Below, piece after piece: positions 30,766 to 41,948 of a DNA stretch of 64,000 nt. Under the pieces are notes generated by a model. It had not been told where the DNA came from and searched no databases. It saw nothing but the letters and a program-made list of their open reading frames with translations. Source of the stretch: an uncultured Pelagibacteraceae bacterium (GTDB lineage Bacteria > Pseudomonadota > Alphaproteobacteria > Pelagibacterales > Pelagibacteraceae). Location of the stretch: contig CACLDE010000001.1 in assembly GCA_902605645.1 (NCBI GenBank), positions 1 through 64,000 of the forward strand. The letters run 5' to 3'. Positions within the stretch are counted from its first letter, which is position 1; each line of letters begins with the position of its first letter. The position numbers and the translations under genes are program-made.

Positions 30766-32937
30766 ATGCAAAATACGTATCAAGAAAAAATATTGGATTT
30801 AGAAACTACTAACAACTCTATAAATAAAAAATTAGAGGGTGGTATAAAATTTAAAATTGAGAGTAATTTTCAACCTGCTGGAGACCAACCTCAAGCCATA
30901 AAAAAACTGATTTCTAATTTAAAAGGTCAAAAAAATGAACAGGTCCTTCTTGGTGTTACGGGCTCAGGAAAAACTTTCACGATGGCAAAAGTCATTGAAG
31001 CATCTAACAGACCAGCTTTAGTGCTAGCTCCAAACAAAACCTTAGCTGCACAGCTTTATGGAGAATTTAAAAGTTTTTTTCCTAATAACGCTGTTGAATA
31101 CTTTGTTTCATATTATGATTATTACACTCCAGAAGCATACGTTCCAAGATCTGACACTTATATTGAAAAAGAAGCATCTATAAATGAACAAATAGATAGG
31201 ATGAGGCACTCAGCAACTAGGTCATTATTGGAAAGAGATGATGTAATTATTGTTGCAAGTGTTTCATGTATTTACGGTCTAGGATCTGTAGAAGCTTATT
31301 CAAAGATGACTATTACTCTTAAAAAAAACTACGAATATGACAGAGATCAATTAATTAGGGCATTTATTAATTTGCAATATAAAAGAAATGACCAAAATTT
31401 TTTTAGGGGAACATTTAGAGTGAGAGGAGAAAATTTAGAAATATTTCCATCACATTTAGAAGATCGAGCTTGGAGATTAAGTTTAAATTTAAATAAATTA
31501 GAAAAAATTGAGGAATTCGATCCATTAACTGGGGATAAAACTAATGATTTTTCAGTTATTAAAATTTATGCAAATAGTCACTATATTACTCCTAAACCAA
31601 CAATCGATCAGGCTATTAAAGAAATTAAAAACGAATTAGAGATTACGTTAAAAAAACATCAGGATAACAACAAATTATTAGAAGCCCAAAGATTAAGGGA
31701 AAGAACTAAATTTGATTTAGAAATGATTGAGGCTACTGGTACTTGTGCTGGAATTGAAAATTATTCAAGATTTTTGTCTGGAAGAAAACCTGGAGAACCT
31801 CCTCCAACATTATTTGAATACTTTCCTGACAATACAATTATTTTTGTTGATGAAAGTCACGTAACCGTGCCTCAGCTTAATGGAATGTATAAGGGGGATA
31901 GAACAAGAAAAAGTACTTTAGCTGAATATGGTTTCAGACTTCCTTCATGTATGGATAACAGACCTTTAAAGTTTGAAGAATGGGATTTAATGCGAACACA
32001 AACTATATTTGTGTCTGCAACGCCCGGACCATGGGAATTGAAACAAACAAAGAATGAATATATTGATCAAATAATTCGTCCGACAGGTTTGATCGATCCG
32101 CCAGTAGAAATAAGACCAGCAAAGACTCAAGTTGACGATTTGATGCACGAAGCAAAGGGAATTGTAAAAAAAGGTTTTAGGATTTTGGCAACAACTTTGA
32201 CAAAAAAAATGGCCGAAGATTTAACTGAGTATCTTCATGAAAATGGATTAAAGGTTAGATACATGCACTCAGATATCGATACTTTAGAAAGGATAGAAAT
32301 AATAAGAGATCTTAGGTTGGGAGTGTTTGATATTTTAGTGGGTATTAATTTATTAAGAGAAGGTTTAGATATTCCAGAATGTGCTTTAGTAGCAATACTT
32401 GATGCAGATAAAGAGGGATTCTTGAGATCTGAAACGTCTTTAATTCAAACCATAGGACGAGCTGCTAGAAATGTTGACGGAAAAGTAATCTTATATGCTG
32501 ATAAAGTTACAAAAAGCATAGATAAGGCTATTAAAGAAACTGACAGAAGAAGAAACAAGCAATTACAATATAATAAAAAAAATAAAATTACAGCCGAGTC
32601 AGTTAAAAAAGAAATCAGTGATATTTTGGAGTCAGTTTATGAGAAAGACTACGTAAAAATAAATGAAGGCTCAAACGTTGGTGGAAATCTTAAGAAACAT
32701 TTAAAAGCCCTTAATAGAAAAATGAAAGAGTCTGCTGCTAATTTAGAATTTGAAGAAGCTGCCAAAATTCGTGATGAAATAAGAAAATTAGAGGCAAGTG
32801 AGCTAGAGATATCTTTAAATCCAAAAATAAACCAGTACAAATTAAAAAATAAAGTATACCCTAAAGGAAGATCAACTATGGGAATGCCGGGCACTAAGCC
32901 TAGAAAAGCAATTAAAAAATGGAAGCCAAAAAGATAA
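30766..32937 (+). CDS. uvrB: Excinuclease ABC subunit B
   Basis: [60 protein letters not shown]-terminal UVR domain. Confidence 0.98.
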   Translation: MQNTYQEKILDLETTNNSINKKLEGGIKFKIESNFQPAGDQPQAIKKLISNLKGQKNEQVLLGVTGSGKTFTMAKVIEASNRPALVLAPNKTLAAQLYGEFKSFFPNNAVEYFVSYYDYYTPEAYVPRSDTYIEKEASINEQIDRMRHSATRSLLERDDVIIVASVSCIYGLGSVEAYSKMTITLKKNYEYDRDQLIRAFINLQYKRNDQNFFRGTFRVRGENLEIFPSHLEDRAWRLSLNLNKLEKIEEFDPLTGDKTNDFSVIKIYANSHYITPKPTIDQAIKEIKNELEITLKKHQDNNKLLEAQRLRERTKFDLEMIEATGTCAGIENYSRFLSGRKPGEPPPTLFEYFPDNTIIFVDESHVTVPQLNGMYKGDRTRKSTLAEYGFRLPSCMDNRPLKFEEWDLMRTQTIFVSATPGPWELKQTKNEYIDQIIRPTGLIDPPVEIRPAKTQVDDLMHEAKGIVKKGFRILATTLTKKMAEDLTEYLHENGLKVRYMHSDIDTLERIEIIRDLRLGVFDILVGINLLREGLDIPECALVAILDADKEGFLRSETSLIQTIGRAARNVDGKVILYADKVTKSIDKAIKETDRRRNKQLQYNKKNKITAESVKKEISDILESVYEKDYVKINEGSNVGGNLKKHLKALNRKMKESAANLEFEEAAKIRDEIRKLEASELEISLNPKINQYKLKNKVYPKGRSTMGMPGTKPRKAIKKWKPKR

Positions 32938-33674
32938 TTATAACGGGTGGGGCAACAAGAGTTGGAGCCGCTATAGCAAAAAGTTTAGCAGGGTATGATA
33001 TAGATATTACAATTCATTATAATAAATCGAAAAATCTGGCAAATAAATTGAAAAAAGAATTAGAAGATTTAGGTAGCCGTGTATTTTTAATAAATGCAGA
33101 CTTAAACAATTCTTATCAAGTACAAAGTTTAATAAAAGATGCTTTTAATAAAATGAAAGGTTTAGATTGCTTAATAAATAATGCCTCAGTTTTTGAAAAC
33201 GATAATCTCACTAACCTAAGCGATAAAAGTTTCTCTAAACATATGAATGTTAATTTAAAAGCCCCAGCCTTATTAACTCAAAATTTTAAAAAATATGTAA
33301 AAAAAAACTATGGAATTATCGTAAATATTATCGATCAAAGAATTGAAAAATTAACACCTTATTTTCTGTCTTATACTTTAAGTAAATCAGCTTTGGGGAC
33401 GCTTACCGTAACTTCGGCCATGAAATTAGCCCCAAATATTAGAGTGAATGCCGTATCCCCTGGCCCGACACTTAAAAATAAAAGGCAGTCGGAATCTCAT
33501 TTTAAAAAACAGTGGAAATCAGTTTTGCTAAAGAAGAAAGTTGATTTAGAAAACATTAGTGAAACAGTAAAATTTCTTATAAAAAATGACAATATAACAG
33601 GAGAAATAGTAAATGTTGATAGCGGCCAAAGACTCGCATGGTTAACACCTGATATAATTAATGTAAAAGAATGA
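32919..33674 (+). CDS. SDR-family oxidoreductase, probable pteridine reductase (FolM/PTR1-like)
   Basis: [12 protein letters not shown] (TGxxxRxG variant typical of pteridine reductases), [16 protein letters not shown]; adjacent to a FolB-like gene. Confidence 0.78.
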   Translation: MEAKKIIITGGATRVGAAIAKSLAGYDIDITIHYNKSKNLANKLKKELEDLGSRVFLINADLNNSYQVQSLIKDAFNKMKGLDCLINNASVFENDNLTNLSDKSFSKHMNVNLKAPALLTQNFKKYVKKNYGIIVNIIDQRIEKLTPYFLSYTLSKSALGTLTVTSAMKLAPNIRVNAVSPGPTLKNKRQSESHFKKQWKSVLLKKKVDLENISETVKFLIKNDNITGEIVNVDSGQRLAWLTPDIINVKE

Positions 33675-34069
33675 AAGTTATTAAATTTAAACATAAAACA
33701 AAATATAAATATAAGAGAAAAGTAAGTATTAAAAACCTAATACTTAAAATTTCAGTAGGTCTTCATAATTTTGAAAAAAAGAAGAGACAGAGGGTGAGAT
33801 TTAATATTGATATTTCGACTAACTCAAATATTAAGCCAAATAATAATAATTTATCATCTATAGTAAATTATGAGGATACTATTAACAATATTATACATAT
33901 TACTGAAAAAAAACATCATGAACTTCTAGAGGATTTAGCAGAAAATATTTTTGATATAATTTTTGAAAGTAAGATAGTAAAGAAAGTTAACATTAAATTA
34001 GAGAAGTTAGACATAATCAAGAATACAGAGTCTGTGGGTATAGAGGTATCAAAAAAAAGAGATGAATAA
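33671..34069 (+). CDS. folB: Dihydroneopterin aldolase family protein (FolB-like)
   Basis: [49 protein letters not shown]. Confidence 0.8.
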   Translation: MKVIKFKHKTKYKYKRKVSIKNLILKISVGLHNFEKKKRQRVRFNIDISTNSNIKPNNNNLSSIVNYEDTINNIIHITEKKHHELLEDLAENIFDIIFESKIVKKVNIKLEKLDIIKNTESVGIEVSKKRDE

Positions 34070-35900
34070 CAGTTTAGAATTAGGAAAAAAAATTATAAAA
34101 GAAAAAATTCCACTAATACCAAAAAATCCTGGTATTTATAGAATGATAAGTGTTTCTGGAGAAATTTTGTATATTGGAAAGGCTAAAAATATCCCTAATA
34201 GACTCAAAAGTTATGTATCCGAGACAAACTTACCAATAAGGACAGAAAGAATGCTATCTCTAACACATAACCTTGAAGTAACTACCACTAATAATGAGAG
34301 TGAGGCCCTTCTTCTTGAAGCTAACCTTATCAAAAAACACAAGCCAAGATTTAACATTTTGTTGAGAGACGATAAATCATTTCCATATATTTATATTGGT
34401 CACAAAGATAAATGGCCTCAATTAACTAAACTTCGAGGAAAAAAATCTAGAAATGGTTATTATTTTGGACCTTTTGCTTCAATAGGATCTGCAAATTGGA
34501 CGATTAAAATTTTACAAAAAATTTTCCAAATTCGAGTTTGTGATGACACTGTTTTTAAAAACAGAGAAAGACCATGTATTTTATATCAAATTAAAAGATG
34601 TTCTGGTCCTTGTGTTGGGCATATTGAAGAGTCTCAATATAAAAAAACAGTTTCTGATGCCATAGATTTTATTTCTGGCAAGTCAAGAAGAATACAAAAA
34701 TCTTTATCAAAAGATATGGAGCTAGCGAGTAAAGAGTTGGATTTTGAAAAGGCTGCAATAGCAAGAGATAGAATAAAAGCCTTAACTCAAATTCAGACCT
34801 CACAAAAAATAAATCAAACAAATTTAAATGAAGCTGACGTTGTAAGTATTTATAAGGAGTCAGGAAAAACTTGTATACAAGTCTTCTTTTTTAGATCAAA
34901 ACAAAACTGGGGAAATCAAGCCTTTTATCCTAAACACGATACAGATGACAATGTAAAAGAAATCATGACCTCTTTTTTAACTCAATTTTACGAAAATAAA
35001 GTTGTGCCAAGCTTGATTATAACGAATACTGAGATTCAAGATTTAAGACTTTTAGAGTATACCTTTTCACAAAAAGAAAAAAGAGATGTCTTAATAAAAA
35101 AAGCAAAGAGCAAGGATGAAGTAAATATATCAAAATTAGCTGAAAAAAATGCTAAACAGGCTTTAACACAAAAACTTTATCAAACAGAAAGTAACAACAA
35201 TCTAATAGAAAATTTAGCAAATAAATTTAATTTGAATAATAATATTAATCTTATTGAGGTTTATGACAACAGTCACAATCAAGGTAGTGATTCCATTGGA
35301 GCTCTAATATGCTTTGGTAATGAAGGTTTTGTAAAAAAAAGATATAGAAAATTTAATATTAAAAACGAAAAAGTAAAAAATGATGATTACGGTATGATGA
35401 AAGAAGTTTTATTTAGGAGATTTTCAAAAGCAATAAAAGAAAAATCTGGCTCTCTTTCTTTGCCAGAATTAATTTTTATCGATGGAGGCAAAGGTCAATA
35501 TTCAGTAAGTAGAGAAGTATTAAATGAACTTGGTTTGCATGATCTACCAATATTAGCTGTTGCGAAAGGTAAAAATAGGAATGCAGGGGAGGAAAAAATA
35601 TATCATGATAATAAAGAATATATTTTAAAAAAAAATGATCCCCTCTTGTTTTTTATACAAAGATTAAGAGATGAAGCTCATAGATTTGCTATAAGTACTC
35701 ATAGAGCAAAAAGGAAAAAGGGATTGAGTAAATCTTTGTTAGATCAAATTGATGGAATAGGAAAACAAAGAAAAAGGTCTTTACTAAATCATTTTGGATC
35801 AGCCCGGTCAGTAGAATCTGCCAGCCTGGAAGATTTAAAATCTGTAGAAGGTATTGAAGAAAGTATGGCAAAAAAAATATACAATTACTTTCATGAATAA
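34062..35900 (+). CDS. uvrC: Excinuclease ABC subunit C
   Basis: GIY-YIG domain ([29 protein letters not shown]), UVR region, [13 protein letters not shown]-terminal HhH. Confidence 0.97.
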   Translation: MNNSLELGKKIIKEKIPLIPKNPGIYRMISVSGEILYIGKAKNIPNRLKSYVSETNLPIRTERMLSLTHNLEVTTTNNESEALLLEANLIKKHKPRFNILLRDDKSFPYIYIGHKDKWPQLTKLRGKKSRNGYYFGPFASIGSANWTIKILQKIFQIRVCDDTVFKNRERPCILYQIKRCSGPCVGHIEESQYKKTVSDAIDFISGKSRRIQKSLSKDMELASKELDFEKAAIARDRIKALTQIQTSQKINQTNLNEADVVSIYKESGKTCIQVFFFRSKQNWGNQAFYPKHDTDDNVKEIMTSFLTQFYENKVVPSLIITNTEIQDLRLLEYTFSQKEKRDVLIKKAKSKDEVNISKLAEKNAKQALTQKLYQTESNNNLIENLANKFNLNNNINLIEVYDNSHNQGSDSIGALICFGNEGFVKKRYRKFNIKNEKVKNDDYGMMKEVLFRRFSKAIKEKSGSLSLPELIFIDGGKGQYSVSREVLNELGLHDLPILAVAKGKNRNAGEEKIYHDNKEYILKKNDPLLFFIQRLRDEAHRFAISTHRAKRKKGLSKSLLDQIDGIGKQRKRSLLNHFGSARSVESASLEDLKSVEGIEESMAKKIYNYFHE

Positions 35901-35902
35901 AA

Positions 35903-36487
35903 ATGAAATTTAAAATTCCAAACATCTTAACAATTGGAAGGATTATAATAGTTCCTATTTTTGTTTTAACTTTTTTTCTACCTGGTTTCTTCGGTGATCT
36001 TATCCCATTCTTTCTTTTTGTTTTAGCAAGTTTTACAGATTACCTTGATGGACTTCTGGCAAGAATATTTAAAGAAGAGTCAAAACTTGGAGAGTTATTA
36101 GATCCTATTGCTGACAAAATTTTAGTCTCCACAGCTCTACTTTTGTTAATAATGAATGGAACAATAAAAAATCTTGAAGTTATTGCGGCAATTATTATTA
36201 TTACAAGAGAAATTATAATTTCAGGTTTAAGAGAATTTTTAGCTAAAGGGAGTATATCTATGCCTGTAACAAGTTTATCAAAACTAAAAGCCTTTATTCA
36301 AATGTTCGCAATTTCTGTTCTTCTACTTGGTGATTTTGGTAACAAAATTATTAATTTTCAAGACTATAATGCTCAGACGATTGGTATTATTCTTCTATGG
36401 TTGTCAGCGGCAATAACATTGTATACTGGATATGGTTATATGGCTAAAGGTATAGACCATGCTTTAAGTGAGGATGACAAATCCTAA
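35903..36487 (+). CDS. pgsA: CDP-diacylglycerol--glycerol-3-phosphate 3-phosphatidyltransferase
   Basis: CDP-alcohol phosphatidyltransferase motif DYLDGLLARIFKEESKLGELLDPIADK. Confidence 0.95.
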   Translation: MKFKIPNILTIGRIIIVPIFVLTFFLPGFFGDLIPFFLFVLASFTDYLDGLLARIFKEESKLGELLDPIADKILVSTALLLLIMNGTIKNLEVIAAIIIITREIIISGLREFLAKGSISMPVTSLSKLKAFIQMFAISVLLLGDFGNKIINFQDYNAQTIGIILLWLSAAITLYTGYGYMAKGIDHALSEDDKS

Positions 36488-37428
36488 GCAGCAGATTTTT
36501 TTCTTACTATATTCTGATAATCATTACTTAACTCTTCTATTAGTGTGCAAACTTTAAAATCAAATTTATCAATTTTAGAGACAGGTGTAATTTCTGCTGC
36601 TGTTCCTGTTAAAAAACATCCTACAAATTTTTCTAATTCATTTGGCGCAATTTTTCTCTCATTTACTTTTATATTTTTTGCCTTAGCTATTTCAATGACA
36701 GCTCTTCTTGTGATTCCGTCAAGAAATGAATCAGGAATAGGAGTATGTAATTGACCATCTTCTGATTTAAAGAAAATATTTGCTCCTGTCGCCTCTGCAA
36801 TATTTCCTTCAAAGTCTAACATTAAAGAGTCTGTAAATCCTTGTTCTTCTGCCTCATGTTTGGATAATGTGCATATCATATACAATCCTGCGGCTTTGGT
36901 ATCCCATGGAATAGTATTTGGTGCTGGTCGTCTCCATTTTGAAATATTTAATTTAATTCCCTCTACTTTTAATTTTGGATCAAAATATGATCCCCATTCC
37001 CATGTTGCAATAGCAACATGTACTTTATTTTTTTGGGCCGATATTGCCATCATTTCACTTCCTCGCCAAATAACTGGTCTAACATATCCGTTTTTAATTT
37101 TTTGTATATTTACAATATTTTTACAAGCTTCATTAATTTCTTTTTGATTATACGGAACAACTATTCCCATCCTTTTAGCAGAGTAAAATAATCTCTCTGT
37201 ATGTTCTTCTAATTTGAAAATTTCACCGTCGTATACTCTTTCTCCTTCAAAAACACAGCTAGCGTAGTGAAGCCCATGGTTTAAAACATGAATTTGAGCA
37301 TCTTGCCAGTTTACTGCTTTGCCGTTAAACCAGATTTTACCAGATCTTTTATCGTAGGGTATCATTTCCATAGAAAAGAATAATATATCTTTTTTTTTGT
37401 TAGAAAAAAGTATATTTCTTAATAGCAT
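36484..37428 (-). CDS. ilvE: Branched-chain amino acid aminotransferase
   Basis: WFNGKAVNWQDAQIHVLNHGLHYASCVFEGERVYDG, AEATGANIFF, TGTAAEITPVSKID; true start may be MIPYDKRSG inside the ORF. Confidence 0.93.
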   Translation of the reverse strand: MLLRNILFSNKKKDILFFSMEMIPYDKRSGKIWFNGKAVNWQDAQIHVLNHGLHYASCVFEGERVYDGEIFKLEEHTERLFYSAKRMGIVVPYNQKEINEACKNIVNIQKIKNGYVRPVIWRGSEMMAISAQKNKVHVAIATWEWGSYFDPKLKVEGIKLNISKWRRPAPNTIPWDTKAAGLYMICTLSKHEAEEQGFTDSLMLDFEGNIAEATGANIFFKSEDGQLHTPIPDSFLDGITRRAVIEIAKAKNIKVNERKIAPNELEKFVGCFLTGTAAEITPVSKIDKFDFKVCTLIEELSNDYQNIVRKKSAA

Positions 37429-37450
37429 AAGTCAATATAGCTGACCAATT

Positions 37451-37888
37451 ATGAGAGACTTACTTTATCTTAAAGACGAGCAAATCAAAGATTTTATACA
37501 ATTACTATATTATGCCTATAGAGAAACCTACTCAGATCCAAAAGAAATATTAGCGAAAAAATTTTTTGGTTCTGCACATTTAAGAGCATTAAATTTAATT
37601 GAGAGTAATCCGGGTATCAGTTTGGGAGAGCTTATTTATAAGCTTAAAATTACTAAACAAAGCATTAATAGAGTTATTCGAGACCTATTAAAGTCTAAAA
37701 TGATAAAACAACAAAAGGATACGCTCGATACTAGAAAAAAAAAATTGTACCTTGATAAAGATGGAAAAATATTTTTTGACATAATATATAAAAAACAAAA
37801 AAAAAGAATATTTAATGCTTTAAAAAATTCTGAGCCGGAGTCTGTTATTAAATTTAAAGAGGTTTTAAAAAAAATTATAAATGGATAA
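37451..37888 (+). CDS. MarR-family transcriptional regulator (PetP-like by context)
   Basis: Winged-helix region LNLIESNPGISLGELIYKLKITKQSINRVIRDLLKSKMI; directly followed by an OmpR-type regulator. Confidence 0.82.
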   Translation: MRDLLYLKDEQIKDFIQLLYYAYRETYSDPKEILAKKFFGSAHLRALNLIESNPGISLGELIYKLKITKQSINRVIRDLLKSKMIKQQKDTLDTRKKKLYLDKDGKIFFDIIYKKQKKRIFNALKNSEPESVIKFKEVLKKIING

Positions 37889-38555
37889 TTTAAACCATAT
37901 TTTGGTGGTAGACGATGATGATCGTATAAGAAGTCTACTGAAGGAGTATCTTAACGAAAATCGTTTTGTAATTTCTACAGCTCAAAATTCAGAAGAAGCA
38001 AAAATAAAATTGGGTCATTTCAAATTTGATTTAATTATTCTTGATGTAATGATGCCTGGCCAAAATGGTTATGAACTAATTAAAGAAATTAAAGATGATA
38101 ATTGTCCGCCAATAATTTTGCTTACTGCTAAAGGAGAGGTTGAAAATAGAATTAAAGGCCTTGAGTTAGGAGCTGACGATTACATTGGCAAACCATTTGA
38201 GCCAAAGGAACTTCTTTTAAGAATTAATAATATTATCTCAAAAAAGGTTAAGATAGACCAAAAAAAAAAATATTCAGTAGGTCAAGCTGTTATTGACTTA
38301 AATAAGATGGTAATAAAATTAAATAATTTTGAAAGAAAAATTAACTTAACTGAAAAAAAAATTTTAGTGGAAATGTTATCTAAACCAGGCAAAACTTATT
38401 CAAGATCTCAAATTGGTAAAATATCTGGAATAACACAGGAAAGATCGATTGATGTAGTTATCACCCGTTTGAGAAAAAAAATTGAAATAAATCCAAAAAA
38501 TCCTAAATATTTGCAAACTATAAGGGGCTCAGGCTATGTTCTCTGGATTGAATAA
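37881..38555 (+). CDS. OmpR/PhoB-family response regulator (PetR-like by context)
   Basis: Receiver VVDDDDRIRSLL...LIILDVMMPGQNGYEL...LTAKG...GADDYIGKPF; winged-helix VITRLRKKIE...TIRGSGYVL. Confidence 0.93.
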   Translation: MDNLNHILVVDDDDRIRSLLKEYLNENRFVISTAQNSEEAKIKLGHFKFDLIILDVMMPGQNGYELIKEIKDDNCPPIILLTAKGEVENRIKGLELGADDYIGKPFEPKELLLRINNIISKKVKIDQKKKYSVGQAVIDLNKMVIKLNNFERKINLTEKKILVEMLSKPGKTYSRSQIGKISGITQERSIDVVITRLRKKIEINPKNPKYLQTIRGSGYVLWIE

Positions 38556-39855
38556 TTTTTTTAAAAGGTTTTTGCCCAAAGGTTTATTTTATAGATCATT
38601 AATAATTGTTGCGGCCCCAACGATACTTTTGCAGCTGATTGTAACCATTGTTTTTTTTGACAGTATTTGGATTAAAGCAAATAAAGGAATGACTAGATCG
38701 CTTGTAGGTGAAATTAAAACCTTAAGTGATGTTTATAGCTCAAATGATAAAGAGCAAATTAATTATTTAACCGATATTTATAAAAAAAATTTTGACTTTG
38801 TTATTAACTCTATTGAAGAGCCTATTCCAGAAGAAGTTTTTGAAAGAAGATTTAGCCCAATGGATAGGTCACTGAGACGAGAATTAAAATCAACTTTCGG
38901 AAATGATAACTATTGGTTCAATACTGTAAATTATTTGGATATAGTAGAAGTCAGAATAAGATCAAGAAACAAAAACTTACAATTTTTTTTTCCAAAAGAG
39001 AGAATTGCGACATCTTCTGTAAGACTCTTTGTTTTATGGATCACATTGCCCTCAATAATTCTTATTCTTATAGCAATTCTTTTTCTGAAAAATCAAACTA
39101 GACCTTTAACAAATCTTGCAAAAGCCGCGCAAAAATTTGGTAAGGGAGACTATATAAATGAATTTAGGCCTTCCGGAGCTAGAGAAATTAGAAATGCTGC
39201 TTATGAGTTCGATAGAATGGCAAAAAGAATTAATAGACATTTAAATCAAAGATCGGAAATGCTTTCTGGGATTAGTCATGATTTGCGAACACCACTTACA
39301 AGATTGAAATTACAATTAGCTATGATTAATAATGAAGAAATTTCAAAAAGTATGACTAGAGATATAGATGAAATGGAAAATATGCTCAATGACTACCTTC
39401 AATTTGCAAAGACACAAGCTAAAGAAAATACTGAAAAAGTTAATTTAAAGGATATATTTCTTATTATTGAAAATAAGATAAAAAATTCTAATTTAAAAAT
39501 TAAAATTGAGAATGATGTATCTTTTTATGGGAGGAAGAATGCACTTCAAAGATGTTTTTCAAATATAATTAATAATGGTCTTACATACGGAGAAAAAATA
39601 TCTGTGACTGTGCAAAAAAGCTCTAACAGAGTAGCAATTTTATTTGACGACGATGGACCTGGTATTCCAATAGAACATTATAGAAATGTATTTAAACCTT
39701 TTTTTAGACTCGATAAAAGTAGAAGTTTAAATAAGTCTGGCGTTGGTTTGGGCTTGGCAATAGTTGAGGATATCGTTCATTCCCACGGAGGGAATATTCA
39801 ATTGTCAAAAAGTAATATCGGAGGCTTACAAGTTAAGATTTCTTTACCTTTTTAG
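38536..39855 (+). CDS. Sensor histidine kinase (EnvZ-like)
   Basis: Two TMs, HAMP, H-box SGISHDLRTPLTRLKLQL, N-box, DDDGPGIP, GVGLGLAIVEDIVHSHGG. Confidence 0.94.
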   Translation: MFSGLNNFFKRFLPKGLFYRSLIIVAAPTILLQLIVTIVFFDSIWIKANKGMTRSLVGEIKTLSDVYSSNDKEQINYLTDIYKKNFDFVINSIEEPIPEEVFERRFSPMDRSLRRELKSTFGNDNYWFNTVNYLDIVEVRIRSRNKNLQFFFPKERIATSSVRLFVLWITLPSIILILIAILFLKNQTRPLTNLAKAAQKFGKGDYINEFRPSGAREIRNAAYEFDRMAKRINRHLNQRSEMLSGISHDLRTPLTRLKLQLAMINNEEISKSMTRDIDEMENMLNDYLQFAKTQAKENTEKVNLKDIFLIIENKIKNSNLKIKIENDVSFYGRKNALQRCFSNIINNGLTYGEKISVTVQKSSNRVAILFDDDGPGIPIEHYRNVFKPFFRLDKSRSLNKSGVGLGLAIVEDIVHSHGGNIQLSKSNIGGLQVKISLPF

Positions 39856-40072
39856 TTTTCTTTGATAATTTTTTAATTTTTAAATTTTGTTTTTCTACTA
39901 GACTTTTAAGTACCTCAAACTCTTCTCTTGAAACAAGATCTAATTTATTAACAATATCGTCTTTTCTAAATTTGAAATTCGTTATCAATTCCTTTTTAAC
40001 ATCATTGACAGTCAATATTCCTGTTTCTAACAGGCTTGATATAGTTTTTAATATTTTTTCTTTATCTGACAC
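39833..40072 (-). CDS. Accessory factor UbiK/BMFP family protein
   Basis: 79 aa; C-terminal LVSREEFEVLKSLVEKQNLKIKKL coiled coil typical of the BMFP/YqiC family. Confidence 0.75.
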   Translation of the reverse strand: MSDKEKILKTISSLLETGILTVNDVKKELITNFKFRKDDIVNKLDLVSREEFEVLKSLVEKQNLKIKKLSKKTKKVKKS

Positions 40073-40125
40073 ACCATATCTTATTTGATAAGTTAATTTA
40101 TTTCAATTATGTTATTAATTTTATA

Positions 40126-40905
40126 ATGTATACTCATAATTTAAACCCAATAATTTTTGATTTTGGTATTTTGTCATTGAATTGGTATTCATTAGCTTAT
40201 TTTATTGGTATATTATTTGGATGGTGGTACGGAAAAAAAATTATTATTTATATCAATAAACAACATCAAAAAAATTACAATTCAAATTTATTTGATGATT
40301 ATATAACTTATGTAATTATTTCTGTAATTATTGGCGGAAGATTAGGATATGTTTTATTTTATAACCTAAGTTATTTTTTATCTAACCCTATAGAAATTTT
40401 TTTTATTTGGAACGGGGGCATGTCATTTCACGGAGGTCTTCTCGGAATAATCATTGCTACAATTCTTTTTTCAAATAAAAGAGGTTTTGATAAGCTACTT
40501 TTACTTGATATTGTTTCTTGCGTCGCACCTATTGGAATATTTTTTGGTAGGTTAGCTAATTTTGTTAATGGAGAACTTTACGGAAAGCCCACTGATCTTC
40601 CTTGGGCCGTGACTTTTCCACTGGTTGATGATCAAGGACGGCATCCTTCACAAATTTATGAAGCCTTTCTTGAGGGTGTTTTATTGTTTATAATTTTACA
40701 ATTTATCGTAAGGAAGATGTCATATAAAAGAGGAGAATGTGCAGCAGTTTTCTTAATATTTTATTCCATATTTAGGGTCTTTTCAGAATTTTTTAGAGAG
40801 CCTGATTTGCAAATTGGATATATTTTTAATTATGTAAGTATGGGGTCTCTACTGAGTTTTTTCATGTTCGGAATAGGAATTATAATGTATTTAAAAGTCA
40901 AATGA
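40126..40905 (+). CDS. lgt: Prolipoprotein diacylglyceryl transferase
   Basis: GGRLGYVLFYN, WNGGMSFHGGLLG, GRLANFVNGELYGKPTDLPWAV, RHPSQIYEA, SEFFREPD. Confidence 0.97.
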   Translation: MYTHNLNPIIFDFGILSLNWYSLAYFIGILFGWWYGKKIIIYINKQHQKNYNSNLFDDYITYVIISVIIGGRLGYVLFYNLSYFLSNPIEIFFIWNGGMSFHGGLLGIIIATILFSNKRGFDKLLLLDIVSCVAPIGIFFGRLANFVNGELYGKPTDLPWAVTFPLVDDQGRHPSQIYEAFLEGVLLFIILQFIVRKMSYKRGECAAVFLIFYSIFRVFSEFFREPDLQIGYIFNYVSMGSLLSFFMFGIGIIMYLKVK

Positions 40906-41948
40906 TTAATCTAAATGGAACAAGGTCTATAGATAAATTTTTAGAAAAAGCACTATACGACAAAAATTATGGTTATTACTCCAAAAAAAATCCATTTGGT
41001 AAAAAAGGTGATTTTATAACTGCGCCGTTAATATCACCGATATTTAGCGAGATAATATTGATATGGGTAATTTCATATTGGGTAAGCCTTGGTAAACCAA
41101 AAAAATTTTCTTTTGTTGAACTAGGTCCTGGAAATGGAGCATTCTGCAAAACATTTTGTCGTACTTTAAAAAAATTTCCTGATTTTAAAGAATCTGTTCA
41201 AATATACTTATTTGAGAGAAGTGAAAGACTTATAAAAATTCAAAAAAAAAATATAAATGATAATAATGTCACTTGGATAAAAAACATAGGTCAGATAAAG
41301 GATGGGCCAGTTCTTTTTTTTGGTAATGAATTTTTTGATTCTATTCCAATCAAACAATTCAAGATTAAGAGATCACGTATTTACGAAAAATTTATTTATT
41401 TCAAAAATGATAAATTTAAAAAATTTATTTTTAAAAAAGTATCGAAAAAAACTATTCAAAAGTTGAAAGAGTTAAATTTGCTTCGAAAAAAAGGAGTTAT
41501 TGAATATCCTCAAAAAGGTTTACAAATCTTAGAGTTAATTACAAAAAAAATTAATAAATTAAATGGTGGTATTTTACTTATAGATTATGGTTATACAAAA
41601 CCACAAGGTAATGATACATTGCAGTCATTAAAATCACACAAAAAAAATGTTTTCTATAAAAATATTGGAAAAGCCGACATCACATATTTAGTTAATTTTA
41701 AACTTTTATGTAAATATCTTTTAAAGAGGAAACTTTTTTTAAATAGGATTGTAAGTCAAAATTTTTTTTTAAAGAAGTTAGGTATTATAGAAAGGACAGA
41801 AATGTTATCTAAAAATGCGAGTTTTAAGGTAAAATCTGACTTATATTATAGGTTAGAAAGGTTATTGAGTAAAAAAAAAATGGGAAGTTTGTTTAAAGTT
41901 TTGTTTGCGGCAAATAACAAAAACAAGTTTAATCTAGGATTTGAATAA
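40902..41948 (+). CDS. SAM-dependent methyltransferase, MidA/NDUFAF7 family
   Basis: YGYYSKKNPFGKKGDFITAPLISPIFSEI, FVELGPGNGAFCKT, FGNEFFDSIPIKQF, LLIDYGYT. Confidence 0.9.
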   Translation: MINLNGTRSIDKFLEKALYDKNYGYYSKKNPFGKKGDFITAPLISPIFSEIILIWVISYWVSLGKPKKFSFVELGPGNGAFCKTFCRTLKKFPDFKESVQIYLFERSERLIKIQKKNINDNNVTWIKNIGQIKDGPVLFFGNEFFDSIPIKQFKIKRSRIYEKFIYFKNDKFKKFIFKKVSKKTIQKLKELNLLRKKGVIEYPQKGLQILELITKKINKLNGGILLIDYGYTKPQGNDTLQSLKSHKKNVFYKNIGKADITYLVNFKLLCKYLLKRKLFLNRIVSQNFFLKKLGIIERTEMLSKNASFKVKSDLYYRLERLLSKKKMGSLFKVLFAANNKNKFNLGFE

